The notes below the pieces were generated by a model. That model did no database searches and was not told the origin of the DNA. It saw nothing but the letters and a program-made list of their open reading frames with translations. Below are positions 1-8,181 of a stretch of 64,000 nucleotides of DNA, piece after piece. The stretch comes from Streptomyces sp. CB02056 (GTDB lineage Bacteria; Actinomycetota; Actinomycetes; Streptomycetales; Streptomycetaceae), in NCBI RefSeq assembly GCF_001905545.1, contig NZ_LIPD01000009.1, positions 335,352 through 399,351 of the forward strand, given 5' to 3'. The position numbers and the translations under genes are program-made. Within the stretch, counting starts at the first letter, position 1, and each line of letters starts with the position of its first letter.

Positions 1-1
1 G

Positions 2-1363
2 TCCTGGACCCTGGCTTCGGGCCTGGTCACGCTCGGCATGGACTGGAAGCAGGCGGTGCTGACGATCGCGCTCGCCAACCTCCTCGTGCTGGTCCCGATG
101 CTGCTCACCGGGCACGCCGGCACCAAGTACGGCATCCCGTTCCCGGTCTTCGCCCGGGCCGCCTTCGGGCTGCGCGGCGCCAACCTGCCCGCCCTGCTGC
201 GGGCGGCGGTGGCCTGCGCGTGGTTCGGCATCCAGACCTGGATCGGCGGCGAGGGCATCTTCCTGCTGGCGGGCAAGCTGTTCGGCGAATCCTGGTGCAC
301 GGCCGGTGAGTTCGGCGGCCACCCGTGGACGCAGTGGCTCTCGTTCCTGCTGTTCTGGCTGATCGAGATGGCCATCATCGCGCGGGGGATGGAGGCGCTG
401 CGGCGGTTCGAGAACTGGGCGGCGCCGTTCGTCATCGTCGGCGCGCTCGCGCTGCTGGTGTGGATCACCGTCAAGGCGGGCGGGCTCGGGCCATTGCTCG
501 ACCAGCCGTCCAGGCTGGGGTGGGGCGGCGGCTTCTGGAAGGTCTTCTTCCCCGCGCTGATGGGCATGATCGGGTTCTGGTCCACCCTCTCGCTGAACAT
601 CCCCGACTTCACCCGCTTCGGCGGCAGCCAGCGGGCCCAGATACGCGGGCAGGCGCTCGGCCTGCCGACCACGATGACGCTCTTCGCGTTCCTGTCCGTG
701 CTGGTCACCTCGGGCTCCGAGGCGGTCTACGGGGCCCCGGTGTGGGACCCGATCCAGCTGGCCGCCAAGATGGAGAACCCGGTCGGCATCCTGTTCGCGC
801 TGCTGACCGTGCTGGTCGCGACGCTGTCGGTGAACATCGCCGCCAACGTGGTGTCGCCCGCGTACGACCTCGCCAACCTGCTGCCCCGATTCGTCACCTT
901 CCGGACCGGGGCGCTGATCACGGGGGTGGTCGGGATCGTGATCCTCCCGTGGCGGCTGATCTCCGACCCGCACGTGTACATCTTCACCTGGCTCGGTGTG
1001 GTCGGCGGGCTGCTCGGCACGGTCGGCGGAGTGCTGATCGCCGACTACTGGGCCCTGCGCCGCACCCGCCTCCGGCTCGCCGAGCTGTACCGCCCGGGCG
1101 GGGCGTACTGGTATGCGGCCGGCTGGAACTGGCGGGCCGTGACGGCGCTGCTGGTGGGCGGCGTGCTGGCCGTCGGCGGCTCGTACTCCACCGTCGACGC
1201 CGACGGTGCGAAGCAGGGACCCTTCCCGGCGGACGGCCTGATCCCTGTCCTCAAGCCGCTCGCCGACTACGGCTGGGCCGTCGGGCTGACGGCGGCGGCC
1301 GTGGTGTACCTGGGGCTGAGCGGGGTGTTCGGGAGGGGGAGCGGGGAGGCGGGGGAGGGCTGA
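2..1363 (+). CDS. NCS1-family nucleobase permease (5' end outside window)
   Basis: Membrane symporter of the nucleobase:cation symporter-1 family, which imports compounds such as cytosine, uracil, allantoin or hydantoins with H+ or Na+. The frame is open to the first base of the window, so the true start lies upstream; 453 residues are visible. The family signature around GTKYGIPFPVFARAAFG (about residues 42-58 of the visible part) and AWFGIQTWIGG is clear, followed by about ten further hydrophobic segments and the conserved NIPDFTRF in the middle of the protein. The C-terminus ends in a Gly/Glu-rich tail. It converges on the glycosyltransferase at 1422. The substrate cannot be assigned from sequence alone. 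Confidence 0.92.
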   Translation, partial: SWTLASGLVTLGMDWKQAVLTIALANLLVLVPMLLTGHAGTKYGIPFPVFARAAFGLRGANLPALLRAAVACAWFGIQTWIGGEGIFLLAGKLFGESWCTAGEFGGHPWTQWLSFLLFWLIEMAIIARGMEALRRFENWAAPFVIVGALALLVWITVKAGGLGPLLDQPSRLGWGGGFWKVFFPALMGMIGFWSTLSLNIPDFTRFGGSQRAQIRGQALGLPTTMTLFAFLSVLVTSGSEAVYGAPVWDPIQLAAKMENPVGILFALLTVLVATLSVNIAANVVSPAYDLANLLPRFVTFRTGALITGVVGIVILPWRLISDPHVYIFTWLGVVGGLLGTVGGVLIADYWALRRTRLRLAELYRPGGAYWYAAGWNWRAVTALLVGGVLAVGGSYSTVDADGAKQGPFPADGLIPVLKPLADYGWAVGLTAAAVVYLGLSGVFGRGSGEAGEG

Positions 1364-1373
1364 CGGGGGAGGA

Positions 1374-1446
1374 CGAACGACTGACGGGTGACAGCGAACA
1401 GCTGACAGATTTCGAAAGTTGTCAGCTGTTCGCTGAAACCCGTTCG
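1374..1446. repeat. Heptad inverted repeat, copy A
   Basis: First of nine copies. Left of the centre (attt at 1409) stand five 7-bp units (1374-1408) of the form NNRACRG; right of it are complementary units to 1446. A 16-bp perfect stem is formed by 1392-1407 and 1420-1435. The right half carries the stop codon (1422-1424) and last codons of the minus-strand glycosyltransferase. It lies between convergent genes, so it could also work as a two-way terminator. Confidence 0.85.
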
Positions 1447-2666
1447 ACGGCGGCGAGGACCTTGGCCGCGCCGTCCTCGGCGGCCAGGGCGGTGGCGACG
1501 GCTCGGGCGCGGGTGCGGTAGCGGGGGTCGTCGAGCGTCAGGCGGAGGGAGGTGGCGAGGCGGGCGGGGGTGAGGCCGCGCAGGGGGACGGGGCCGGGGG
1601 AGACGCCGAGCCGGGCCAGTCGGGCGGACCAGAACGGTGCGTCGAGCTGGGCGGGCACGGGGACGGCGGGGGTCCCGGAGCGGAGGGTGGCGGCCGTGGT
1701 GCCGGCACCCGCGTGGTGGACCACGGCGGCGGTGCGGGGGAAGAGCCAGTCGTGCGGGGTGTCGCCGACGGTCAGGACGGAGTCCGAGTCCTCGGCGGCC
1801 AGTCCGCTCCACCCCGACTGGAGCAGGAGGCGCACCCGGGCGGCGCGGGCGGCGGCGAGGACGGTCGCGGTCAGCCGCTCGGCGTCGGGGACGACCAGGC
1901 TGCCGAAGCCGACGAAGACCGGCGGCGGCCCGGCGGTCAGGAAGTCGAGCAGCCGGGCCGGGGGCTGCCAGTCCGGCCGGTCGGCCGGCCACCAGTAGCC
2001 CGCCACCTCCAGTCGGGGGCGCCAGTCGGCGGGTCGGGGCACCACCAGTGGCGAGAAGCCGTGCAGGACGGGGTGATTGCGGCGGGCCCGGGCGATGCCG
2101 AGCGGCGGCAGGCCGAGCCGACGGCGCAGCCCGCGGACGGCCGGGACGAACAACTGGTCGGTCGCGGCCTGGACGGCGTGTCCCGCCAGCAGGTTGCCGG
2201 ACCGGCCGAGCGATCGGGTGCCGGTGACGGCGGGCGCGAACTCCCGGGTGGGGGCGAGGGGTTGGAGGTACAGCCCGATGCTGGGGATGCCGGCCGCCTC
2301 GGCGGCTACCTGGCCGAGTGCGCTGGTGGTGCTGGTGGTCAGCAGCAGGTCGGTCCCGAGCGCCGTGGCGTCGGCGATGCCGTCGCCGAGTGCGGGCATG
2401 AACCTCCGGCCGAGCCGCAGGAGTTGCAGGACGGCGCCGGGTCCGCTGCCGGCCCGCAGCAGGCGCCGGCCCTCAACGGAGGCGAGTTCGGCGCGCGGGT
2501 CGACCGGCAGTGGGCGGAACTCCAGCCCGGCGGCCCGTACCGACTCGGCGAAGGTGTCGTGGGTGGCGACGGCCACCTGATGCCCGGCCGCCCGCAGCCG
2601 GACGCCGAGCCCGGTGAAGGGGGCCACGTCGCCCCGGGAGCCGGCGGTGGCGATCAGGATGCGCAT
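1422..2666 (-). CDS. GT1/MGT-family glycosyltransferase
   Basis: A 414-residue NDP-sugar-dependent glycosyltransferase of the two-Rossmann-domain GT-B type, like those that decorate macrolides, sterols or other small hydrophobic acceptors. The N-terminal domain opens with ATAGSRGDVAPFTGLG, the classic start of this family. The C-terminal half has VFVGFGSLV and the donor-binding signature HHAGAGTTAATLRSGTPAV near residue 320. The ATG at 2666 is chosen because the family motif begins immediately there; the longer reading frame upstream is non-homologous. The last codons and the stop lie inside repeat copy A. No other secondary-metabolite gene adjoins it, so acceptor and role are unknown. Confidence 0.9.
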   Translation of the reverse strand: MRILIATAGSRGDVAPFTGLGVRLRAAGHQVAVATHDTFAESVRAAGLEFRPLPVDPRAELASVEGRRLLRAGSGPGAVLQLLRLGRRFMPALGDGIADATALGTDLLLTTSTTSALGQVAAEAAGIPSIGLYLQPLAPTREFAPAVTGTRSLGRSGNLLAGHAVQAATDQLFVPAVRGLRRRLGLPPLGIARARRNHPVLHGFSPLVVPRPADWRPRLEVAGYWWPADRPDWQPPARLLDFLTAGPPPVFVGFGSLVVPDAERLTATVLAAARAARVRLLLQSGWSGLAAEDSDSVLTVGDTPHDWLFPRTAAVVHHAGAGTTAATLRSGTPAVPVPAQLDAPFWSARLARLGVSPGPVPLRGLTPARLATSLRLTLDDPRYRTRARAVATALAAEDGAAKVLAAVERVSANS

Positions 2667-2912
2667 GGCCGCAGTATTTCGGCGCGGACGGCGAGCGGGA
2701 AGGGCGCCACGCGCGGGCGGTCCGGCCTGAGCGGCCGGTGTCGTCGGCCGGTCCCGTCGGCCGGTCTCGTCCGCCGGGTTCGGACGGTGCTGCGCGGGTG
2801 GCCGACCGGGGCGGCCGACGCGGGTGGCGGAACCGGGCGGCGGGCGGTGGCGTCCTTGCGGGCAGAGCGGACGGGACGGGGCCGTCGCGCCTTGGACGGG
2901 AAGGGATGCCGG

Positions 2913-3179
2913 ATGAGCATCGTCGCGTGGATCGTGCTGGGCTTGCTGGCGGGTGCGCTGGCCAAGCTGCTGCTGCCGGGGAAGGACCCGGGCGGCCTGA
3001 TCGTGACCACCCTGATCGGCATCGCCGGCTCCTTCGTCGGCGGCTGGATCGCGTCGCACTTCATGCACCGCTCGATCACCGCGCACTTCTTCGACGCGGC
3101 GACCTGGGTGTCGGCGATCGGCGGCGCCCTGGTGCTGCTGATCGCCTACCGGCTGCTGTTCGGCAACTCGCGCCGCTGA
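2913..3179 (+). CDS. GlsB/YeaQ/YmgE family small membrane protein
   Basis: An 88-residue protein made of three hydrophobic helices with the Gly-rich pattern of the GlsB/YeaQ/YmgE (transglycosylase-associated) family: AWIVLGLLAGALAKLLLPG, then LIGIAGSFVGGWIA, then WVSAIGGALVLLIAYRLLF. It sits in the cytoplasmic membrane; family members are linked to general stress but have no proven biochemical role. A purine-rich ribosome site lies about 8 nt before the ATG. A paralogue follows at 3388 with the same architecture and the shared segment WVSAIGGA, which points to tandem duplication. It is divergent from the glycosyltransferase; the 246-nt gap between them holds nothing recognisable. Confidence 0.85.
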   Translation: MSIVAWIVLGLLAGALAKLLLPGKDPGGLIVTTLIGIAGSFVGGWIASHFMHRSITAHFFDAATWVSAIGGALVLLIAYRLLFGNSRR

Positions 3180-3387
3180 CGGAATGGTTCGGTGCGGCCC
3201 CGGCGTCCGGGAGACGGCGGGGCGTGCCGGGGGAGGGGAGTTCCGCCGACCGGTACGACGGCGCCCGGATGGCCGGTTCGAACCGGTCCTTGCCGGTGCT
3301 GGAACGGTGCGAGGCCCTCGTACGTCCTTCCGAACGGGACCCGGGGGCTCGACGGGGTCGCCACACCGATGACGCAAGGGGCGGCGG

Positions 3388-3651
3388 ATGAGCTGGATGG
3401 CGTGGATCGTGCTGGGCCTGGTGTCGGGGACACTGGCCAGGATGGCGATGTCGAGGGGGGAGCGCGGCCTGATCGGCAGCACCCTGATCGGCATCACCGG
3501 CTCCTACATCGGCACCTGGATCGTCTCGCACTGGATGCACGGGACGGTGAAGGTGAGCTTCCTCGACGTCACGACCTGGGTGTCGGCGATCGGCGGCGCC
3601 ATGGTCCTGCTCTTCGGCTACAAGGTGCTCCGCTTCCTTGCCCGGCGCTGA
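3388..3651 (+). CDS. GlsB/YeaQ/YmgE family small membrane protein (second copy)
   Basis: An 87-residue paralogue of the gene at 2913, with AWIVLGLVSGTLARMAM, LIGSTLIGITGSYIGTWIVS and WVSAIGGAMVLLFGYKVL forming three membrane segments. The GNGG-type loop of copy one (PGKDPGG) is replaced by SRGERG. The ribosome site aagggg is correctly placed before the ATG. The 208-nt gap to the first copy suggests separate transcription or a short leader; I see no promoter with confidence. Its stop codon is the first element of the 7-bp tandem array at 3648. Confidence 0.85.
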   Translation: MSWMAWIVLGLVSGTLARMAMSRGERGLIGSTLIGITGSYIGTWIVSHWMHGTVKVSFLDVTTWVSAIGGAMVLLFGYKVLRFLARR

Positions 3652-3724
3652 CCATCTGGTGCTGACGGCTCGATGCTGATGGCTCGGCGCTGACGGCTCG
3701 GTGCTGACCGCCGGGCTCTGAAGC
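3648..3724. repeat. 7/14-bp tandem array without palindromic centre
   Basis: Seven-base steps run in strict register from 3648: the unit ctgacgg (3662, 3690) and its variants ctgatgg and ctgaccg alternate with ctcgatg, ctcggcg and ctcggtg, giving a 14-bp period. The unit ctgacgg is also found in the nine heptad inverted repeats, but the ATTTCGAAAT centre is missing. The upstream gene's stop is in the first unit. Confidence 0.7.
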
Positions 3725-3739
3725 CGGGCGGTCAGCACC
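3700..3739. terminator. Two-way terminator hairpin
   Basis: Perfect 13-bp stem (3700-3712 with 3727-3739) and a 14-nt loop between the convergent GlsB-like gene and the ADP-ribosylglycohydrolase. No T-tract, as usual in actinomycetes. Confidence 0.7.
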
Positions 3740-3752
3740 CGGCACCGCCCGG

Positions 3753-4676
3753 TTACCGGTCGGCGGTCCGGGACGCCTCGGCGACCCAGCCCGGGAGCGG
3801 CTCGCGCGCGGCGAGCCAGCCGGGCGGCAGGTCCGCGAGCCCGGTCCGGGCGGCGGCCACACCGGCGGCGATGGCGCAGGTGGTGTCCTTGTCGCCCCAG
3901 CCCTCCAGGGTGTTCCAGACGGTCTCCGGCAGCGAGTCCAGGTGCCCGGCCGCGGACCAGAGGGCGAACGGCACGGTGTCCGCGGCGGAGATCAGCGCTC
4001 CCGAGCCGAGCACGGTGGCGGCGTGCCGGACGCTGGTGTGCTCGGGCATCCGGGCGGCGATCCGGAGCCCGGAGCGGACCTCGCTGTCCGGCAGCCGTCC
4101 GGCGATCTCGGTCAGCAACTCGGCCCGGCCGGGCGGGTTTCCGCCCCGGCTGCGGACCGCCAGCGCAGCCGCGAGCGCGACCGCCACCGCACCGGCGACG
4201 GCCTCCGGGTGGAAGTGGGTGGTGAGCGCCTGCAGTTCGGCCTGCCGGACCACCGCGTCGAGGTCCTCGGCGAACCAGGCGCCCAGCGGCGCGACCCGCA
4301 TCGCGGCGCCGTTCCCGTGCGAGCCCTGACCCTCGAACTGGGCCGCGGTGATGGCGCGCCAGTCCCCGCCGGCGCCGATCCCGCGCAGGACCCGGTGCAT
4401 CGACGGGCCGTACTTGCGCCCGTACTCGCGGGCGTACTCGGCGGCGAACTCCCGGGCGAGCGCGTCCGGTCGGACCTCGCCCGCGGCGAGCAGGTGGCGG
4501 ACCAGCACAAGCGCCATGGCGGTGTCGTCGGTCCAGTGCCAGGGTGCGGGCCGGACCAGCCGGGCGGCGAGCGCGGCGGGCGCCTCGTCCAGCGGGACCG
4601 AGAACCACCGGTCGCCGAAGGCGTCGCCGAGGGCGAGTCCTTCCAGGCTGTCCAGGACCGGGCGGGCCGCACGCAT
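3753..4676 (-). CDS. ADP-ribosylglycohydrolase family protein
   Basis: A 307-residue all-helical hydrolase of the DraG/ARH family, which removes ADP-ribose from proteins or related adducts using two Mg2+ ions. Metal-ligand motifs are visible: LGDAFGDRW near residue 15, WTDDTAMAL near 45, and GDKDTTCAIAAGVAAARTG near 260, which is the usual DxDTT second ligand set. The start at 4676 is preferred because ggagg lies 5 nt upstream; an in-frame ATG at 4688 has no ribosome site. It is transcribed alone, convergent with the GlsB pair and in line with the upstream TetR gene. No matching ADP-ribosyltransferase is nearby, so the target is unknown. Confidence 0.88.
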   Translation of the reverse strand: MRAARPVLDSLEGLALGDAFGDRWFSVPLDEAPAALAARLVRPAPWHWTDDTAMALVLVRHLLAAGEVRPDALAREFAAEYAREYGRKYGPSMHRVLRGIGAGGDWRAITAAQFEGQGSHGNGAAMRVAPLGAWFAEDLDAVVRQAELQALTTHFHPEAVAGAVAVALAAALAVRSRGGNPPGRAELLTEIAGRLPDSEVRSGLRIAARMPEHTSVRHAATVLGSGALISAADTVPFALWSAAGHLDSLPETVWNTLEGWGDKDTTCAIAAGVAAARTGLADLPPGWLAAREPLPGWVAEASRTADR

Positions 4677-4784
4677 GTCATCCTCCATGTGAGATCAACT
4701 GTGTGCGGCAGTCTGCCGGAGGGGGCAGGACGCCGGCGAGCGGTTATTCCTCCGCTCGCCGGCGCCATATCTGCTGACGGTTCG

Positions 4785-5372
4785 TCACTTCGCCTTCAGG
4801 CCACCGAGGACGAGCTTCCAGACGGCGTCGAACCGGTCGTCGACGTCGGGGGTGGACCAGGTGGACGCGTAGGCCGGGTCGTGGAAGGGGCCGGTCGCGT
4901 CGAAGACGGCGCGGGCGGTGTTGCGGATGTGGGCGAGCTTGAACTCCTTGGTCTCGATGCCCTCCGCCACCATCCGCGCGATCTGGTCGACCAGGGTGTC
5001 GACGTGGGTGTCCACCAGGCCGCTGTTCTCCTCGACCAGCACCATGTAGGTGGCGAACAGCTCCGGGTCGTCCAGCGCCTTCTTCCGCTTGGCCGTGAAC
5101 AGCGCCGTCAGCCACCGCTGCAGCCGCTCGGAGGCGGGGCCGCCCTCGTTGGAGACGGTCGACAGCTCGTGGTGCGCCTGGTCGAGCCAGCGCTGGGTGA
5201 CCGCCTCGCGCAGCGCGGCCTTGCTGGGGAAGTGGCGGTAGACGCTGCTGTGGCTGACGCCGAGGATGCGGGCGACGTCCACGACGGTGGCCTTGGCCGG
5301 GCCGAACCGCCGGAGGACGTCCTCCGCCGCGCTCAGGATCTGCTCGGCGGTGAGTGTGGTGTCCGTGGTCAC
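4785..5372 (-). CDS. TetR family transcriptional regulator
   Basis: A 195-residue repressor-type protein. The N-terminal helix-turn-helix is clear: AEQILSAAEDVLRRFG followed by ATVVDVARILGVSHSSVYRHF and PSKAALREAV (residues 8-55). The rest is the helical ligand-binding domain. The start is the GTG at 5372, just ahead of the first helix; the ribosome site there is weak, so the start is less certain than the gene. It lies 79 nt behind the aldo/keto reductase on the same strand, so the two probably form one transcript and the reductase is its most likely target. Confidence 0.85.
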   Translation of the reverse strand: MTTDTTLTAEQILSAAEDVLRRFGPAKATVVDVARILGVSHSSVYRHFPSKAALREAVTQRWLDQAHHELSTVSNEGGPASERLQRWLTALFTAKRKKALDDPELFATYMVLVEENSGLVDTHVDTLVDQIARMVAEGIETKEFKLAHIRNTARAVFDATGPFHDPAYASTWSTPDVDDRFDAVWKLVLGGLKAK

Positions 5373-5451
5373 GGGGAGGTCCGTCCTTAGGTCGTGCGGT
5401 CGGGTCGTGCGGCGATGGCGCCGGTGGTGCGGTGCGGCGCTGGTGGTGCGG

Positions 5452-6465
5452 TCAGCGCTCGCTGTCCAGGTGGGCCATCTGTGCGGCAGCGTACCGGTCA
5501 CCGGCGGCGGAGCCGGCGGGTACGGCGGCCTCGACGGCGGCGAGGTCGGCCTCGGTCAGCGCGACGTCGAGGGCGCCGAGGGCCTCGGTCAGGCGGTCCC
5601 GGCGGCGGGCCCCGACCAGCGGGACGACGTCCTGACCGCGGGAGGCCACCCAGGCGATGGCGACCTGGGCGACGGTGGCGCCCCGTGCGACGGCGATCTC
5701 GCGCAGGGCCTCGACCAGCGCGAGGTTGTGGGCCAGGTTCTCGCCCTGGAAGCGCGGGCTGTGGCTACGGAAGTCGGTCCCGGCGAGGGCCCGTCCCCGG
5801 TCCCAGTGGCCGCCGAGCAGGCCGCGGGAGAGCACGCCGTACGCGGTGATGCCGATGCCGAGCTCGCGGGCGGCGGGCAGGACGGCGGCCTCGATCGAGC
5901 GGGAGAGCAGCGAGTACTCGATCTGGAGGTCGCTGATCGGGTGGACGGCGGCGGCCCGGCGCAGGGTGTCGGCGCCGACCTCGGAGAGTCCGATGTGGCG
6001 GACGTAGCCGGCCTGCACCAGGTCGGCGATGGCGCCGACGGTCTCCTCGACTGGGATGCCCGGGTCCAGGCGGGCCGGGCGGTAGACGTCGACGTGGTCG
6101 GTGCGCAGGCGGCGCAGGGTGTAGGCGAGCGCGGTCTTGGTGGCGGCGGGGCTCGCGTCGTAGCCGAGCCACTGGCCGTCGGGGCCGCGCTGGGCGCCGA
6201 ACTTCACGCTGATCTGCACGCTCTCGCGGTCGCGGCCGCGCAGCGCCTCGTGGATCAGCAGCTCGTTGTGGCCCATGCCGTAGAAGTCGCCGGTGTCGAG
6301 GAGGGTGACCCCGGCGTCGAGGGCGGCGTGGATGGTGGCGATGCTCTCGGCCTCGTCGGCCGGGCCGTACAGGTCGGACATGCCCATGCAGCCGAGGCCG
6401 AGGGCCGAGGTGACCGGTCCGGTGGTGCCGAGGGTGCGCCGGGCGGGGCGGGTGTGGGAGGACAC
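5452..6465 (-). CDS. Aldo/keto reductase
   Basis: A 337-residue NADPH-dependent oxidoreductase with an (alpha/beta)8 barrel fold, acting in the cytoplasm on aldehydes or ketones. Near the N-terminus SALGLGCMGMSDLYG is typical of the family. The catalytic Asp and Tyr are in DTGDFYG, and the Lys in ISVKFG. The position where many members have His reads VYRPARLDP, as in the YakC/AKR13-like branch. NADPH-contact residues are in GITAYGVLSRGLLGG and near the C-terminus. The GTG at 6465 has ggag 6 nt upstream and is preferred to longer frames. It leads a probable two-gene unit with the TetR regulator. The 5' flank contains repeat copy B. Confidence 0.88.
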   Translation of the reverse strand: MSSHTRPARRTLGTTGPVTSALGLGCMGMSDLYGPADEAESIATIHAALDAGVTLLDTGDFYGMGHNELLIHEALRGRDRESVQISVKFGAQRGPDGQWLGYDASPAATKTALAYTLRRLRTDHVDVYRPARLDPGIPVEETVGAIADLVQAGYVRHIGLSEVGADTLRRAAAVHPISDLQIEYSLLSRSIEAAVLPAARELGIGITAYGVLSRGLLGGHWDRGRALAGTDFRSHSPRFQGENLAHNLALVEALREIAVARGATVAQVAIAWVASRGQDVVPLVGARRRDRLTEALGALDVALTEADLAAVEAAVPAGSAAGDRYAAAQMAHLDSER

Positions 6466-6527
6466 GGGTGACTCCAAGGGGGCGGGTGCGGTGCCGGAGG
6501 GGCAGGAGCAGGGTGACCCGGGTCTCA

Positions 6528-6614
6528 CTGTGACACGACAGCGAACAGATTTCAAAATCTGTTCGCTGTCGTCTGTTATCTGAAAGTTGAAATCTGTCGA
6601 CTGTCATTTGTTCG
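6528..6614. repeat. Heptad inverted repeat, copy B
   Basis: Centre atttcaaaat (6549-6558). A perfect 38-nt palindrome-like hairpin (18-bp arms, 2-nt loop) spans 6535-6572. Three heptads stand on the left, and eight right-arm heptads of the form CYGTYNN or TTGNNNN run on to 6614, so this copy is asymmetric to the right. It lies between two minus-strand genes, downstream of the acetyltransferase and upstream of the aldo/keto reductase. Confidence 0.85.
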
Positions 6615-6644
6615 GCGGACGGGCGGACGGGCGGGCGGACATGC

Positions 6645-6666
6645 GGTCGGTCGGTCGGTCGGTCGG
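6645..6666. repeat. (GGTC)n microsatellite
   Basis: Five and a half perfect GGTC units between copy B and the acetyltransferase 3' end, flanked by other G/C-rich short repeats (gggcgg). Non-coding. Confidence 0.8.
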
Positions 6667-6720
6667 ACGGGCGGGCGGGCGACTGCGGCATGGCGGCAGA
6701 CGCCCGCACCGAAGCCGACA

Positions 6721-7023
6721 TCAGTCGGCGACCCGGCTCCGGTTCTCGTACGCGAGGTCGGTGTACTCGGGGTGGCGGAGCATCCAGCCCTTGATGAAGG
6801 GGCAGGTGGCCAGCACGGACAGGCCGCGGGCGCGGGCGTCGTCCAGGGCGGCGCGGGCCAGCGCGCTGCCGATGCCCCGGCCCTCGAAGGCGGGCTCGAC
6901 CACGGTGTGCGGATAGACCACCAGCTGGTCGCTGCGCAGGTACTCGGCGAAGCCCGCCGGCTTGCCGTCCTCCCAGGCCTCGAAGCGGTTCCGGGCTTCC
7001 ACGTCACGTACCGAGATGGTCAT
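6721..7023 (-). CDS. GNAT-fold N-acetyltransferase (YjdJ/NATD1 type)
   Basis: A 100-residue single-domain acetyl-CoA-dependent acetyltransferase of the small YjdJ-like group. The acetyl-CoA loop is visible as FEGRGIGSALARAALDDAR (residues 43-61), and VLATCPFIKGWMLRHPEY is the conserved C-terminal block of this group. The ATG at 7023 has gaggag a few nt upstream. It precedes repeat copy B on the minus strand. Substrate unknown; small proteins of this type are usually annotated only by fold. Confidence 0.87.
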   Translation of the reverse strand: MTISVRDVEARNRFEAWEDGKPAGFAEYLRSDQLVVYPHTVVEPAFEGRGIGSALARAALDDARARGLSVLATCPFIKGWMLRHPEYTDLAYENRSRVAD

Positions 7024-7072
7024 CGCGGCTCCTCACTGCGGGAGAGTCGGAGCCGGGCCCGGCCCCGGTCCA

Positions 7073-7984
7073 TCATCGGGGGAGCGGGGCCGCCCCGCCC
7101 GCCGATCCGGTTGCCGTGTCCGTCGTGGTCGTCGTGCTCGGTGCCTTGCTCGGGGGCGCCGGTTCGACCGCCGGCCCGATAGCGGGCCCGACAGTGGGCC
7201 CGACGGCGGGTTCGACAGCGGGGCTCCCGGCCGGTGCCCAGGTCTCGCGGCCGCCCGGCGACCGCAGCAGGCAGGCGCGGGCGGGCGGCACGTTGCGCCA
7301 CACCGTGCGCTCGCCCAGCCCGTACGCCTCCTCGAACCGCCGCAGCAGCCGGACCACCGCCCGGTGGCGGGCGCCCCGGCGGGGGCCGGAGGTGAGGCTG
7401 CGCGCCGTCGTCGTGCCGAGGTACCCGAAGTACGTCAGCTCGCCGCCGGGCGCCAGCAGCCGCAGGTAGAGGTCGAGGATGTCGCGCACCTGCGCGGGCT
7501 CGAAGTTGGTGAACGGCAGCCCGGACACGATCACGTCGTACCGCTGCCCGCGGTCCTCCGCCCGGGCCCCTTCCGGCGCCGGTCGACGGCACTCCGGCAG
7601 CTCCTCGACCCGGCAGGCCGACAGTCGCAGGCCGACCCCGGGGTGGCGTGCGGCGAGGACCGGGTCCTCGCGCAGCCGTTCGGCGAACCGCGGGTTGGCC
7701 TCGACGACGTGCAACCGGTCGCCCGGGCGCAGTACTTGGGCCAGTCGGCGGGTGACCACGCCGGTGCCGGCGCCGACCTCCAGCACCGAGATCGGACGGT
7801 TCGGGCGGCTGGTGACCGGTACCACCAGGGCGTTCACCAGCTCCGGGCCGCTCGGGGCCAGCGCGCCGGTGTCGTGGAAGGTGCGCAGGGCCTCGGCGAG
7901 GAACAGCAGGTGGTCGCCACCGGCGGGCGAACTGTACAGGGGGGAAGGGGGGTCCGGACGGTGGTGGAGCCGTTCGTTGGTCAT
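7073..7984 (-). CDS. Class I SAM-dependent methyltransferase (PmtA-like)
   Basis: A 303-residue methyltransferase. Motif I is VLEVGAGTGVVTRRLA (about residues 68-83), with an acidic motif II VVEANPRF and SGLPFTNF in place of motif IV; the SGLPF sequence is characteristic of PmtA-type phospholipid N-methyltransferases and related rRNA dimethylase-like proteins. The last 60 residues are Pro/Ala/Gly-rich with the repeated dipeptide pattern VGPTVGPAIGPA and look disordered. The start codon follows a TAGCGT hexamer by exactly 7 nt and lacks a ribosome site, so the mRNA is probably leaderless. Divergent from the two-component system at 8182. Methylation of a lipid head group is inference. Confidence 0.82.
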   Translation of the reverse strand: MTNERLHHRPDPPSPLYSSPAGGDHLLFLAEALRTFHDTGALAPSGPELVNALVVPVTSRPNRPISVLEVGAGTGVVTRRLAQVLRPGDRLHVVEANPRFAERLREDPVLAARHPGVGLRLSACRVEELPECRRPAPEGARAEDRGQRYDVIVSGLPFTNFEPAQVRDILDLYLRLLAPGGELTYFGYLGTTTARSLTSGPRRGARHRAVVRLLRRFEEAYGLGERTVWRNVPPARACLLRSPGGRETWAPAGSPAVEPAVGPTVGPAIGPAVEPAPPSKAPSTTTTTDTATGSAGGAAPLPR

Positions 7985-7991
7985 GCCGTCG

Positions 7992-7997
7992 ACGCTA
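7992..7997 (-). promoter_or_regulatory. Candidate -10 box for leaderless methyltransferase mRNA
   Basis: TAGCGT on the minus strand, 7 nt before the ATG at 7984. No good -35 is visible. The same spacing recurs before at least six other genes in the window. Confidence 0.5.
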
Positions 7998-8039
7998 GGC
8001 AGGGCGGAGCCGCCGCGAATCGGCCGGTCAGCGGCGCCG

Positions 8040-8061
8040 ACCCCCGACGAAAGTCGAGGGT
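8040..8061. promoter_or_regulatory. Candidate response-regulator operator (22-bp inverted repeat)
   Basis: Nine-base arms with one mismatch around a gaaa centre (core CGAC-gaaa-GTCG) in the 197-nt gap between the divergent methyltransferase and kinase genes. A TAGCAT hexamer at 8105-8110 could be the -10 of the kinase promoter. Binding by the adjacent LuxR-type regulator is inference. Confidence 0.45.
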
Positions 8062-8181
8062 GCGGTTACCCGGAAGACAGAGGCGCTCCGCGGCCGAGCG
8101 CCCCTAGCATCGAGCCCGAGGTGCCCAAGGGCGGACGTACGGAAGGCTTTCGGGCCGAGGAGAGCGGAAAGGAGGAGCACC

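Noticed and set aside
6528..6614. The heptad elements as insertion-sequence ends
   Set aside because: No transposase frame lies between or next to any copies, no target-site duplication is evident, and each copy is complete by itself. A non-autonomous element cannot be excluded.
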